NCBI GenBank assembly: GCA_049301455.1
Contig: JBAQKY010000029.1
Span: 1-64,000, forward strand
Source of the DNA: JAUYMM01 sp049301455
GTDB taxonomy: Bacteria; Patescibacteriota; Microgenomatia; UBA8517
Direction: 5' to 3'
DNA length: 64,000 nt
Numbering within the stretch: the first letter of the stretch is position 1; each line of letters begins with the position of its first letter. The notes below the pieces were generated by a model. That model searched no databases. It had not been told where the DNA came from and saw only the letters and a list, made by a program, of their open reading frames with translations. The translations under genes and the position numbers were made by a program. Below are positions 39,657 through 48,432 of this stretch, piece after piece.

Positions 39657-40706
39657 TTATTCGCCGTAATAATCTGTAGTTACTGCTGAGACATAGGCTA
39701 CAAAGTCTTTATCACCTTCAAAAACAAAAACTGGTTGGAAGAATTCAGTATATACACCCGCATCGTAATAGGCCAAATATATTTTTCTAATTTTTATTGC
39801 GTCGCCTTCCTGTGTGGTTCCTTGAGAGGCAAGATAGTAGTTTCCTGCAACCAATTCTTGCCAAGCAGTATCGCCTGTTTTAATTGGGTAGGTTGAAAAT
39901 TGTGACTCATCTACAGGGAAATAATGATATTCGCCTGCAATTACTTCTTTTCCTCTTTCACGAACACCACTTACCATAAACCAAACATTTCCTTCATTGG
40001 TTGTCTGTGTAACAACTGGCAATTCATCATATTTTTTTCTGAATAAATCTATGCGGACTATGTTGGCGTCAGATACTGAAAGTGCAGGTATAAAACCTCC
40101 TGATTGGGTCTTTAAATATTTGCTTTCAAATGAACCCGTCTCAATATCTTTTGGATAAAGGCCAGCCGCAGAAAGATATGTTTTAATACTATTTCTTGCA
40201 ATTTCAGGTTGTGGTGGTCTAACTGATATCGGTGATGAATCTGCATTTAAGTCAAAACTTAATGAAAATGAACCTGTGATGATGTTTGTTTCAAGTGTTG
40301 CTGGTGCTGTTTTGTGATAAAACTTATAAAGTGACTCTGTTGTTTGTTGAGGCTGTATATCAAAACCTAATTTATTTGCTTTGTCTTGTGCAAAATCTAG
40401 AGATAATAGATTTGATGATGTTTTTGGCATGAAGTAGACTTTGGCTTGATCTGAAAAAGCAGGTATTCCACCCTCAGGAGTTTCAACTGTAAAATTCAAA
40501 TTAAACTTTGTTTTCATTGGGAATGGTATCTTTGTTAGTTTTCCAAAGGCTACAGTTGGTGGCGTTGGAGGAGGAGGAAAAGCCTTTTTATAAATGGCTA
40601 TCCCACTTAAGATTATACCTCTAGCTATAATTATGAGGATTATTCCATAGATTGAGTATCTAATTCCTTTTCTTGATGCAATTGATGCTTCAGTGAGTGT
40701 GGCCAT
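39657..40706 (-). CDS. CPR-type anchored envelope protein, unknown
   Basis: 349 residues. A membrane helix at about 18-38 (IYGIILIIIARGIILSGIAI), a proline-rich linker (KAFPPPPTPPTVAFG), and a large extracytoplasmic part with little charge. Near the C-terminus are YLAYYDAGVYTEFFQPVFVFEG and VAYVSAV, which faintly recalls YycH/YycI-like or PepSY folds, but I cannot assign one. A minus-strand TAAATA lies 5 nt before the start, and gltX is divergent 43 nt away. Confidence 0.6.
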   Translation of the reverse strand: MATLTEASIASRKGIRYSIYGIILIIIARGIILSGIAIYKKAFPPPPTPPTVAFGKLTKIPFPMKTKFNLNFTVETPEGGIPAFSDQAKVYFMPKTSSNLLSLDFAQDKANKLGFDIQPQQTTESLYKFYHKTAPATLETNIITGSFSLSFDLNADSSPISVRPPQPEIARNSIKTYLSAAGLYPKDIETGSFESKYLKTQSGGFIPALSVSDANIVRIDLFRKKYDELPVVTQTTNEGNVWFMVSGVRERGKEVIAGEYHYFPVDESQFSTYPIKTGDTAWQELVAGNYYLASQGTTQEGDAIKIRKIYLAYYDAGVYTEFFQPVFVFEGDKDFVAYVSAVTTDYYGE

Positions 40707-40736
40707 ACTTATATTTAAGTCTAGCGTGTGAAATGA

Positions 40737-40742
40737 TACAAT
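40737..40742 (+). promoter_or_regulatory. -10 element of gltX
   Basis: TACAAT ends 7 nt before the gltX ATG at 40750, the leaderless spacing. The -35 region (TTTAAG at 40714-40719, spacer 17) matches poorly. Confidence 0.45.
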
Positions 40743-40749
40743 TCAATGT

Positions 40750-42141
40750 ATGAATAGAGTTAGAACTAGATTTGCCCCAAGTCCAACAGGAACACCAGAA
40801 AGTATTCATCTTGGGTTTGTAATTCGGGCACTTTGGAATTATGCCTATGCTAAGAAAAATGATGGACAATTTGTATTAAGAATAGAAGATACAGATCAAA
40901 AAAGATCGAGAAAAGATACAGAAGCAGAAATATACAATATCTTACAGAAGTTTAATATTAAATGGAATGAAGGTCCGGACGTTGGTGGTGACTTTGGTCC
41001 ATACCGACAATCAGAACGGCTAGATCTTTATAAAGAGGCTGCAAAGTTATTAGTTGAAAAGGGTTATGCTTATTATGATTTTGATGCAGTTCAAAGGGAG
41101 AAAGAAGAAATAAAAGCATCGTATTCAGATGACGAAAAAGTTAAAGAGTTAAAAGTTAGACCAAAAGCACGAGAGAACACTTTAGAAGAATCTCTAAAAA
41201 GAATTGAGAATGGTGATCCATATGTGGTCAGAGTTAAGATTCCAGAGAATAGGACTTTTGAATATACAGACTGGATTTTAAAGAAAAAAATTAAATTCTT
41301 TGGAAAAGAAGTATCTGACATGATTCTTCTAAAGTCGGATGGCTTTCCAACTTATCATTTAGCTGTTGTTGTAGATGATATCGCCATGCAGATATCACAT
41401 GTCTTTAGAGGCCAAGAGTGGATTTCTTCAACACCTATACACTTGTTTGTCTATGAAGGGTTAGGTAAACCAGTTCCTGAAATAGGACATTTTAGCGTGA
41501 TCTTGGATCCTAGAACTGGAAAGAAGTTTTCTAAACGAGATATGACTGCTTTTTTTGGAGTTAATACTTGGCTTAATGACGGTTACTTACCTGAAGCATT
41601 ACTTAACTATTTAATGCTACTTGGATGGGCACCAAAGGATAATAAAGAATTGTTTACTCTAGAAGAATTTGTTGAAGCATTTGATCAAGATGGAGTACAA
41701 AAATCAAACCCGACATTTGATGTTAATAAACTAAATTGGTTTAATGGGCAGTACATTCGTAAATTATCTGTAGAAGAATTATTAGAAAAACTTAACTTAG
41801 ATAATAATGAAAAAAATAAAGCTATTGTTTCTTTAATCCACGATAGATTGGAAAAACTTTCAGACTTCGAATCTCTAACTAAATTTTTCTTTGAACAGCC
41901 TGATGTTGATGTTGTATTGTTTGGTGAGAATTACAAAGATCATTTAATAAAGGCGATCGAGGGGATAGAAAAAGAAAGGGATTTGATGGAAGTAGTTAAA
42001 GAAAATAATTTCAAAACAGGTGACTTTTTCATGAGTTTAAGGATTGCCATAACAGGAATGAAGTTTACCCCACCAATTAATGAATCAATTGCAATTTTAG
42101 GAAAAGAGGAAACATTGGCAAGACTTAAAAAGTTAATATAG
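40750..42141 (+). CDS. gltX: glutamyl-tRNA synthetase
   Basis: 463 residues. Class I enzyme: RTRFAPSPTGTPESIHLGFVIRALWNYAYAK with HLGF in place of HIGH, FVLRIEDTDQKRSR, YHLAVVVDDIAMQISHVFRGQEWISSTP, and the KMSKS-type loop KKFSKRD near residue 260. The C-terminal anticodon domain is helical and of bacterial size. In lineages without GlnRS it also charges tRNA-Gln with Glu for later amidation; whether that applies here cannot be seen. Confidence 0.95.
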   Translation: MNRVRTRFAPSPTGTPESIHLGFVIRALWNYAYAKKNDGQFVLRIEDTDQKRSRKDTEAEIYNILQKFNIKWNEGPDVGGDFGPYRQSERLDLYKEAAKLLVEKGYAYYDFDAVQREKEEIKASYSDDEKVKELKVRPKARENTLEESLKRIENGDPYVVRVKIPENRTFEYTDWILKKKIKFFGKEVSDMILLKSDGFPTYHLAVVVDDIAMQISHVFRGQEWISSTPIHLFVYEGLGKPVPEIGHFSVILDPRTGKKFSKRDMTAFFGVNTWLNDGYLPEALLNYLMLLGWAPKDNKELFTLEEFVEAFDQDGVQKSNPTFDVNKLNWFNGQYIRKLSVEELLEKLNLDNNEKNKAIVSLIHDRLEKLSDFESLTKFFFEQPDVDVVLFGENYKDHLIKAIEGIEKERDLMEVVKENNFKTGDFFMSLRIAITGMKFTPPINESIAILGKEETLARLKKLI

Positions 42142-42153
42142 TATAAAAATATA

Positions 42154-43089
42154 ATGCAACAAACTGCCCAAAGTAATTTTCGTGATTTATTAAAATTAAA
42201 AAGTATTCAGGCTAAGGTTAATTTTGAAAAAAAATATCCCGCAGCTCATCAATTTTTATTGGAAAGAGGTTTAGAATTCTATAAATTAAGAGAACATAGC
42301 GCCAAGTTAATTTCAGCAGGAGCCTTAACTGGGACTTTGCTTCTAGCTCCGCCAACAGGAGTTGGTCAATTACCGAGTCCAACTGAATTGTCAAAAAGTA
42401 TTGATGATTTATCAGACAGAAAAGAAGGTGCAACATTACCTCAAAAAGAATTCATTGATTCGCTGAAAAATATGCTGCCAGAAAATGTTAGGCCTCTCTC
42501 AAGAGACGAAGAAAAACATTTAGAACAAGTTATTAAAGATATAACAAATATTCCTGCAAAAGCTTCACTTGAAGGTGAGCATTTAAATCAGACATATGGT
42601 TATATTGGTGCGGAGCAACATCTTAAAAGATATCCAGGGGATATTCTTGAAAATCATGGACCATATTACAAAGAAGGAATTGCACCTGGGCTTGGTGCAT
42701 GGGGATATTTTGCAAAGTCGAAGGCTGATATGACACCTGAATTAGTTGAAACTGAAAAATGGTATGCAGTTGTGCAAACACTTTATCTTCCTGATTGGAA
42801 TACAAGACATAAAACTTTATACAAGTGGTATAAATACCGAAAAGTTATGGTTGTAAATACTGTTAACGGCAACGCTGTTGTTGCAGCAATTGCTGATGCA
42901 GGTCCTGCAGCTTTTACTGGAAAACATTTTGGTGGAAGTCCTGAAGTTATGGAATATTTGGGAGGATCTCGTTATAAAAAGGGTGCAGTTTTGTTATTCT
43001 TTGTAGATGATCCAGAAAACAAAGTTCCATTAGGACCAGTAAAGTATAATGAATTAAATATACCTGAAGAAAGTTTAATACAAATATGA
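42154..43089 (+). CDS. anchored protein with a possible RlpA-like double-psi beta-barrel
   Basis: 311 residues. About 50 polar N-terminal residues come before a membrane-like segment (LISAGALTGTLLLAPPTGVG, about 51-70). The C-terminal part has YKYRKVMVVNTVNGNAVVAAIADAGPAAFTGKHFGGSPEVMEYL, which resembles RlpA/3D beta-barrels (VTNxxNGKxVxVxIxDxGP). Such domains cut or bind peptidoglycan, but the catalytic residues cannot be confirmed. No family is certain. Twelve nt after gltX, so possibly co-transcribed. Confidence 0.6.
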   Translation: MQQTAQSNFRDLLKLKSIQAKVNFEKKYPAAHQFLLERGLEFYKLREHSAKLISAGALTGTLLLAPPTGVGQLPSPTELSKSIDDLSDRKEGATLPQKEFIDSLKNMLPENVRPLSRDEEKHLEQVIKDITNIPAKASLEGEHLNQTYGYIGAEQHLKRYPGDILENHGPYYKEGIAPGLGAWGYFAKSKADMTPELVETEKWYAVVQTLYLPDWNTRHKTLYKWYKYRKVMVVNTVNGNAVVAAIADAGPAAFTGKHFGGSPEVMEYLGGSRYKKGAVLLFFVDDPENKVPLGPVKYNELNIPEESLIQI

Positions 43090-43113
43090 GTATGATTTTT
43101 TACAATCGACGAA

Positions 43114-43118
43114 AGGAG
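43114..43118 (+). promoter_or_regulatory. Shine-Dalgarno-like AGGAG and -10 before the 108-residue gene
   Basis: AGGAG at 43114-43118 and TACAAT at 43101-43106. The spacing from AGGAG to the ATG at 43133 is long (14 nt), so its use is uncertain. It differs from the leaderless genes by having a leader of about 20 nt. Confidence 0.4.
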
Positions 43119-43132
43119 AGTGCCAAATAATT

Positions 43133-43459
43133 ATGTCAATAATTTTTTACGACCATCTAATAGTTATTAAAGGACTAGATAAAAAGATAAAGAAACATTC
43201 TTCATCTAATGAAGAGATGCAAGAGCTTTGGAAGTATGTTGATGAATTAATACATGCCAAAGTTTTAGATTGCTGCCTTGGTAACTTACCAGAGGAGCAT
43301 CATGCTGAATTTCTGGATAAATTCCATAAAGCTCCACATGATACTGGGCTTCTTGAATATTTAAATCAAAGAATTGGTAAGGATGTAGAAAAATTAATTA
43401 AGGCAGAAATTAAAAAACTATCCAAGGAACTCCTCCTTCTTAACTCTAACAAAGTGTAA
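43133..43459 (+). CDS. small helical protein, CPR-conserved type, unknown
   Basis: 108 residues, all helical and charged. Core: MQELWKYVDELIHAKVLDCCLGNLPEEHHAEFLDKFHKAPHDTGLLEYLNQRIGKDVEKLI. The EEHHAEFLDKFHKAPHD segment with several histidines and paired cysteines stands out. I have an impression of a CPR family of small conserved proteins but no function. Its 3' end overlaps the opposite-strand membrane-protein gene by 42 nt. Confidence 0.68.
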   Translation: MSIIFYDHLIVIKGLDKKIKKHSSSNEEMQELWKYVDELIHAKVLDCCLGNLPEEHHAEFLDKFHKAPHDTGLLEYLNQRIGKDVEKLIKAEIKKLSKELLLLNSNKV

Positions 43460-44953
43460 CCATTGCTCAAATATTTCTAAGAATGTTTTAAGTGGTGCTT
43501 CAATTATGAAATCAAAAATGAAACTTAATATGTTTATTTTTGAAACTTGGCTAGATAGCCATTGGCCAGATTTGATTATTGGCAAGAACAAATAGTCGAG
43601 TAGTGTTTCAAGAAGTGAGTCTTTGGTAGATTCTGATAATAAATAATCATTTGATATCTCTTTGACTCTATATGCAAAAAATGAAACTACACTTAAGAAG
43701 AATAGAAATATAACTTGGCTGACGAAGTTAAAGTGCAATAAATTCAATAGATAAATTAAACCTGATATAAAAAGAAAAGATGTTGTTAAAAATGCAAAGT
43801 AAAATATTTTTTCTGTTAAACCTTTTGACTCTTTTACTTCTATTTTCTCTTTTTCAAATTCCTGACTGTTTGCATAAAAATATTCATTTACTTTATCAAT
43901 CATAAATGCTGTATTGTTTTCATCAGGCAATTTAACTCTAGTATTAAATAGAATCATCAGTGATGGTGGAAACAAAACGTTAATTGATAATGCCAAAAAG
44001 TTAATGCTGCCAAACAAGATGTCTAATGGAATCTCGATCAAAAGCGCCATAACCATTTTTGTTAAAAATATATAAATAATACTTCGTTTAGATGCACGAA
44101 CGACTTTTTCTCCAGTTTCCTTATATTTAGTGTTAAGTATCTCAGTTAGTTTTGAATTAAGTTTTTCTGTGTTCTCTGTACTTTCAGCTAATTTACCGAT
44201 TTCCTCTGAAACAAAATCTCTAATCAAATTAAAAGGTGGTGAAATTTGCAATACTTTTCTTCTTAGTAGATCTTTATTTTTATAATTTAAATGGGTTTCA
44301 ATTTTATCTAACACTTCTAATAATTTAATTGGGTCGTTTGGAGCAGGGTGCAAGACTTTTAACAACTTATATCTAATTAGTATTTCGCTATTTCTAGCAA
44401 AACTTCTTTCTGTTGCTATGTAAATTTGAATGCTTCTTTCGGATTTATCTTTCTCATCAAAATCAATTATTGATTCTAGTGTTGTGGATACATAATTTAT
44501 AATAATTTGACTTTCAGGATCAAAATTTAATGATTCGTCAATTTCGCAGGCACATAAACCAACTAAGATTGCTGACTTTGAACTGTTTGGGACCAAAAGT
44601 CCTGCTTCTCGATATTTATCAATAATTTTCTTTAATTTTTCAATCTCATTGTCGTTGTCGACACTCGATTCAATATACCTCGCCCACATCAGCTCTCTTA
44701 AAAGTAGATTTGCGATTTTAGTATTAGATTGATTTAGAAATATCCTTCTTTTTAGTATTCTTTCAATTGCGGCTTGTCTAATTGATCTTTCATCTCGATA
44801 TTCAACTGCATTTCTTGCCTTTTCGTATGCAAAAGCAATTGAAGAACTTCTTTTGTGAGATTTGTTCTTAGGCTTATATTTACTTAATTTATACTTTTTG
44901 GCGAGTATGATTTCGTCGATTAAACTCTGGCTGTTTGCATTTAAAGCATTCAT
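43418..44953 (-). CDS. large membrane protein, unknown
   Basis: 511 residues. The N-terminal 270 residues are soluble and helical (KLLEVLDKIETHLNYKNKDLLRRKVLQIS), like HEAT or TPR arrays. Then come membrane helices at about 300-335 (IFLTKMVMALLIEIPLDILFGSINFLAL), 340-355, 385-410 and 415-440, and a C-terminal amphipathic part. No family recognised. The ATG shares its -10 (AGTATACT) with the divergent gene at 44976, 7 nt away from each start. Confidence 0.65.
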   Translation of the reverse strand: MNALNANSQSLIDEIILAKKYKLSKYKPKNKSHKRSSSIAFAYEKARNAVEYRDERSIRQAAIERILKRRIFLNQSNTKIANLLLRELMWARYIESSVDNDNEIEKLKKIIDKYREAGLLVPNSSKSAILVGLCACEIDESLNFDPESQIIINYVSTTLESIIDFDEKDKSERSIQIYIATERSFARNSEILIRYKLLKVLHPAPNDPIKLLEVLDKIETHLNYKNKDLLRRKVLQISPPFNLIRDFVSEEIGKLAESTENTEKLNSKLTEILNTKYKETGEKVVRASKRSIIYIFLTKMVMALLIEIPLDILFGSINFLALSINVLFPPSLMILFNTRVKLPDENNTAFMIDKVNEYFYANSQEFEKEKIEVKESKGLTEKIFYFAFLTTSFLFISGLIYLLNLLHFNFVSQVIFLFFLSVVSFFAYRVKEISNDYLLSESTKDSLLETLLDYLFLPIIKSGQWLSSQVSKINILSFIFDFIIEAPLKTFLEIFEQWLHFVRVKKEEFLG

Positions 44954-44960
44954 TTTTTGA

Positions 44961-44968
44961 AGTATACT
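44961..44968. promoter_or_regulatory. palindromic -10 shared by two divergent leaderless genes
   Basis: AGTATACT contains TATACT on both strands: plus strand 44963-44968 and minus strand 44966-44961. Each hexamer ends exactly 7 nt before its start codon (44976 plus, 44953 minus). The two genes are separated by only 22 nt, so one element would serve both. No good -35 is seen on either side. Confidence 0.6.
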
Positions 44969-44975
44969 AGAAAAG

Positions 44976-46217
44976 ATGAATGATCGAAACTACGGTGGTC
45001 TAATCTGGACAAATCATGCATTACAGAGATTAAACGAGCGAGGTGTAAAACAGGGTGATGCTTGGGCTGTTTGGAACAGGCCGGAACAGAGTAGATATTC
45101 CGCGACTAAAGGTGCATGGATATATTATAGAACATATGGAAATGAACGAATTGAGGTGGTGGCTAAACAGAACGAAAAGAAAGAGTGGATAGTTTTGTCT
45201 GTTTGGTCAAAACAAGTTTTTGAAAAGGAAAGGCAAAAAAAGTCTCTTTGGAAAATTTTATTTGGGGGCTATACAGACACTTTAATACCAATTTTAGCTT
45301 CAACACTTTTTATAACTATTTTTACCATTTCTATAATATCTCCTAAAAAACCAGAAACATCAAATACTCCCACCACTCCAACAGAGACATCAACAATTTT
45401 AGCGTCGTCAACGCCAACTTTAATTTCAAACCAGATAGTAACGCCGTCTATAACACCTACTCCAACAGGAACTATAAAACCTATTGTTACAAAAGCTCCA
45501 ACAGCAGTTCCTGTCATAAATAACTCTGCGCCAAATTCTGGATATTCAAGGCAAAATGTGCAAACAGATGCAGGAACATTTAGCGTCAGCATAGTTGCTG
45601 CAAACACAGCTACAACTAAGGTAATTGTTGATACTGCATCAACAACTGATTGCACTAATAATTGTCCAGTTTTATCTCTGGGAGAATATGTAACAAGAAA
45701 TGGTGGTTGGGCAGGTATTAATGGTTCATATTTTTGCCCAAAAGATTATCCAAGTTGTGCAGGGAAAGAAAATTCTTTTGATTTACTCGTCATGAATAAA
45801 GATAAATATTATTTTAATTCTGCAAATAATGTCTACAGTACCAATCCTGTAGTGGGTTTTAGAGATGGATCTGTTAGTTTTGTATCAGCTGGTAGCCAAT
45901 GGGGTAGAGATACTTCATTGAATGGAGTTTTGATGAACTATCCACTTTTAGTATATGGTGGAAATATAACTTTTGGCGGTGATGATGATCCAAAAAAAGG
46001 AAGCAAAGGATCAAGAAGTTTTGTTGCTAACAGAGGCAGCATGGTCTATATAGGTGTAGTCCACTCTGCAACAGTTGCGGAGTCTGCCAGAGTAATGAAA
46101 GCATTAAATATGGATAATGCATTAAATCTTGATAATGGTGGTTCTACAGCCCTATGGCATGGAGGCTACAAAGTTGGCCCAGGGCGTGGTATTCCCAATG
46201 CAATTATATTTAAATAG
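44976..46217 (+). CDS. fusion of DUF4258-like domain, membrane helix and phosphodiester glycosidase domain
   Basis: 413 residues. Residues 1-85 (WTNHALQRLNERGV and RIEVVAKQNEKKEWIVLSVW) resemble DUF4258, a RelE/HigB-like fold. A membrane helix follows (LIPILASTLFITIFTISII, about 105-125), then a Thr/Pro-rich spacer of about 65 residues (TPTTPTETSTILASSTPT). Residues 195-413 are a NAGPA/DUF2233 phosphodiester glycosidase domain: GWAGINGSYFCP, NGVLMNYPLLVYGG, and NLDNGGSTALWHGG with the active-site region. A cytosolic small domain is thus tied to an outside hydrolase. Confidence 0.8.
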   Translation: MNDRNYGGLIWTNHALQRLNERGVKQGDAWAVWNRPEQSRYSATKGAWIYYRTYGNERIEVVAKQNEKKEWIVLSVWSKQVFEKERQKKSLWKILFGGYTDTLIPILASTLFITIFTISIISPKKPETSNTPTTPTETSTILASSTPTLISNQIVTPSITPTPTGTIKPIVTKAPTAVPVINNSAPNSGYSRQNVQTDAGTFSVSIVAANTATTKVIVDTASTTDCTNNCPVLSLGEYVTRNGGWAGINGSYFCPKDYPSCAGKENSFDLLVMNKDKYYFNSANNVYSTNPVVGFRDGSVSFVSAGSQWGRDTSLNGVLMNYPLLVYGGNITFGGDDDPKKGSKGSRSFVANRGSMVYIGVVHSATVAESARVMKALNMDNALNLDNGGSTALWHGGYKVGPGRGIPNAIIFK

Positions 46218-46224
46218 ACTGGTA

Positions 46225-46253
46225 TTGACGAACCGTTTATTTTAGTTTAAATT
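46225..46253 (+). promoter_or_regulatory. leaderless-type promoter of the acidic/basic repeat protein
   Basis: TTGACG at 46225-46230, 17-nt spacer, TAAATT at 46248-46253, ending 5 nt before the ATG at 46259. Confidence 0.5.
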
Positions 46254-46258
46254 TAATT

Positions 46259-47041
46259 ATGGCTAAAGCAAAATTAGGCAGAAATACACTTCCACTTCTT
46301 GCAATTACTGCCCTTCTACTAAGTATTGCCTTGGTGAATTACGATCAATCTCTGGTTTCTAACAGTAAAAGTACCCAAAGCGTATTAAGTGATACTGATG
46401 AAAGGGAAGATCGTGATGAAGACGAAAAAGATGAAGATGAAGATAAAGACAACGATGACGATGAAGTAAGGACAGCTTCCCAAGTTAGAGAAACACCAAA
46501 GCCTGAGAAAAGAGAAAGAGAGACTCTAAGGACTAAAGAAAGAGAAGAAACTAAAAAGACAAAAACAGAAACAATAAGAGTTGAAGAAGAAATGGAAATT
46601 GAAGAGGATGATGCAAACGATGATCAGACTGATGATGAAAGCGCGGACGACGAACTTGAGACAGAATTTGAATCAGAGTCAGAAGTTGCATCAGCCGACG
46701 GTACTGTAAATAAATTTAAATTAAAAATCAAGACAAGAACAGTAGCTGGAAAAACAATAGTTGAGACAGCTTCAGGCGAGATTGAGGTAGAAACAAATCC
46801 AGACGAAGCCATAAATGAACTTGTTGCAGATGGAATTATTGATGAACCAGTTTCATTTGAGGCAAAAATGAATAATAGAGAAAAGGTCGAATTTGAAATC
46901 CAAGGTACTGATTCTAAAAAGTTTTTAGGTATATTTAATGTTGTGATTCCAAAACTTATTACAGTATCTTCAGAAACTGGTGAAGTAGTTTCAACTAACC
47001 AAAATGTGTGGTCAAGAATATTAAGTTTACTTTCAGTTTAA
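46259..47041 (+). CDS. exported protein with charged low-complexity region, unknown
   Basis: 260 residues. A signal-like hydrophobic N-terminus (LPLLAITALLLSIALVNY) is followed by about 100 residues of D/E/K/R/T-rich sequence (residues 40-145, runs such as DEDEKDEDEDKDNDDDE). The C-terminal 110 residues are a beta-rich domain (VNKFKLKIKTRTVAGKTIVETASGEIEV...). The charged region may be an extended, disordered spacer through the envelope, but this is only inferred. Its end overlaps the helicase gene by 4 nt, tail to tail. Confidence 0.68.
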   Translation: MAKAKLGRNTLPLLAITALLLSIALVNYDQSLVSNSKSTQSVLSDTDEREDRDEDEKDEDEDKDNDDDEVRTASQVRETPKPEKRERETLRTKEREETKKTKTETIRVEEEMEIEEDDANDDQTDDESADDELETEFESESEVASADGTVNKFKLKIKTRTVAGKTIVETASGEIEVETNPDEAINELVADGIIDEPVSFEAKMNNREKVEFEIQGTDSKKFLGIFNVVIPKLITVSSETGEVVSTNQNVWSRILSLLSV

Positions 47042-48252
47042 ACAAAAGTAATTGCAACACCTTTTTTGTCTGCTCTTCCAGTTCTTCCGATTCTGTGGAC
47101 ATAGGTATCTTTACTTTCTGGAGCTTCGTAGTTGATTACATGGCTAACGTTAGGAATATCAAGTCCACGAGAGGCAACGTCTGTTGCAATTAATATATTA
47201 ATATGGCTAGATTTAAATCTGTCCAAGGTTCTTAATCTTTGACTTTGTCTTTTGTTTCCATGGATTGCATCTGCTTTAAAACCTCGACTGACTAATTCAT
47301 CAGAAAGTTTTTGTACTCCATGTTTTGTTCTGGCGAATATTAATACCTTATCAAATTCCTCTTTTTTCAAAAGATCATGCAATTGCTCTATCTTTTTATG
47401 TGGACTGTCGACTCTTATAACTTCTTGTCTAACATTTGCTGATGTTTCTCTGGTTTTAACAGAAATTGTCACAGGATTATTTACAAATGCATTTAAAACA
47501 CTTCTAACTTTTCCATCAATAGTTGCAGAAAAGAAAAGTGATTGTCTTTTTTGTGGCAAAAGCGAAATCATGTATTGGATATCTTTAAGAAAACCAATAT
47601 CTACCATATGGTCCGCTTCATCAAGTACCACAGATGCACAGTCATCAAGTCTTAAACTTCTTGTGTCTACATGGTCCAATATTCTTCCAGGAGTTCCAAT
47701 TATAAAGTTTGGATTACGTCTTAATTCTTGTTTTTGTCTGTTTATGTTTTCTCCACCAATACATAGTGCAGAGTAGATATTTAATCCTTTAGAAAAGAGA
47801 TAAAATTCGTCCCGTATTTGTGAAGCAAGCTCTCTTGTTGGGGCAACTATTAATACCTTGTTTGTTCTGTCTTTGATTACTTTATTCAATAGTGGAATTA
47901 AAAAGGCTGCAGTTTTACCTGTACCTGTGTTTGCAATACCAATTAAATCACGTCCTTCAAGAATTTCTGGAATCGATTGATCTTGAATTGGTGTTGGAGA
48001 ACCATACCTTCTGTCCAAGACATTTTGCATAAGTTTTGAATCGATATTAAAATCAGAGAATTTATTTTTTGAAATGTAGCTTTCAGGAGCAACTACAACA
48101 TCTTCATCCTTTTGTGCGTTTATTACGCTAGTTGGATCAAATACTTTTGCAACTCTTCCACGACCTCCAGAACCAAAACGTCTGCCCATTGCACCATAAT
48201 TTGTGCGAGCACGGAACCCACTATTTGAACCTCTTTTAAAATTTTTATACAT
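47038..48252 (-). CDS. DEAD-box RNA helicase
   Basis: 404 residues. A glycine/arginine-rich N-terminus (GRRFGSGGRGRV), Q motif (PTPIQDQSIPEIL), motif I ANTGTGKT, Ia PTRELASQ, II DEAD (VVLDEADHMVD), III SAT, and VI HRIGRTGRADKKG at the C-terminus. Unwinds structured RNA in ribosome assembly or mRNA decay; cold-shock related members carry long leaders. Two promoters are possible: a proximal TATAAA near 48264-48269 and a strong distal one with a leader of about 133 nt. Confidence 0.94.
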   Translation of the reverse strand: MYKNFKRGSNSGFRARTNYGAMGRRFGSGGRGRVAKVFDPTSVINAQKDEDVVVAPESYISKNKFSDFNIDSKLMQNVLDRRYGSPTPIQDQSIPEILEGRDLIGIANTGTGKTAAFLIPLLNKVIKDRTNKVLIVAPTRELASQIRDEFYLFSKGLNIYSALCIGGENINRQKQELRRNPNFIIGTPGRILDHVDTRSLRLDDCASVVLDEADHMVDIGFLKDIQYMISLLPQKRQSLFFSATIDGKVRSVLNAFVNNPVTISVKTRETSANVRQEVIRVDSPHKKIEQLHDLLKKEEFDKVLIFARTKHGVQKLSDELVSRGFKADAIHGNKRQSQRLRTLDRFKSSHINILIATDVASRGLDIPNVSHVINYEAPESKDTYVHRIGRTGRADKKGVAITFV

Positions 48253-48365
48253 TTTTTGGTAAATTTATAGCTTTTAACTTTTAAATTTAATTATTAATTT
48301 TAATTAATTGGGGAAAAACCGGAGAAGTAAAAATAAATTAATACGACTAGCTTTTCAACTCAATA

Positions 48366-48379
48366 TGTCAATATTGACA
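48366..48379. repeat. 14-bp perfect palindrome in the helicase leader
   Basis: TGTCAATATTGACA equals its own reverse complement. The half-site ATGTCAAT recurs at 48414-48421, in the distal promoter. It could be an operator, or fold as a hairpin in the leader RNA. Confidence 0.6.
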
Positions 48380-48391
48380 CCAATAGAAAGA

Positions 48392-48420
48392 ATAATAACA
48401 TCTTAATATCCAAATGTCAA
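48392..48420 (-). promoter_or_regulatory. strong distal promoter of the helicase gene
   Basis: TTGACA (48420-48415, perfect), 17-nt spacer, TATTAT (48397-48392). It sits just after the stop of the DUF5652 gene. The RNA would start near 48385, giving a 133-nt 5' leader with a palindrome and several T-rich tracts. The 180-nt interval 48253-48432 holds nothing else I can see. Confidence 0.65.
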
Positions 48421-48432
48421 TCCCATAGTGTA

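Noticed and set aside
48339..48348. TAATACGACT resembles the start of the phage T7 promoter
   Set aside because: Only the first ten bases agree; the rest of the T7 consensus is absent and no phage polymerase is present. Chance in AT-rich sequence.
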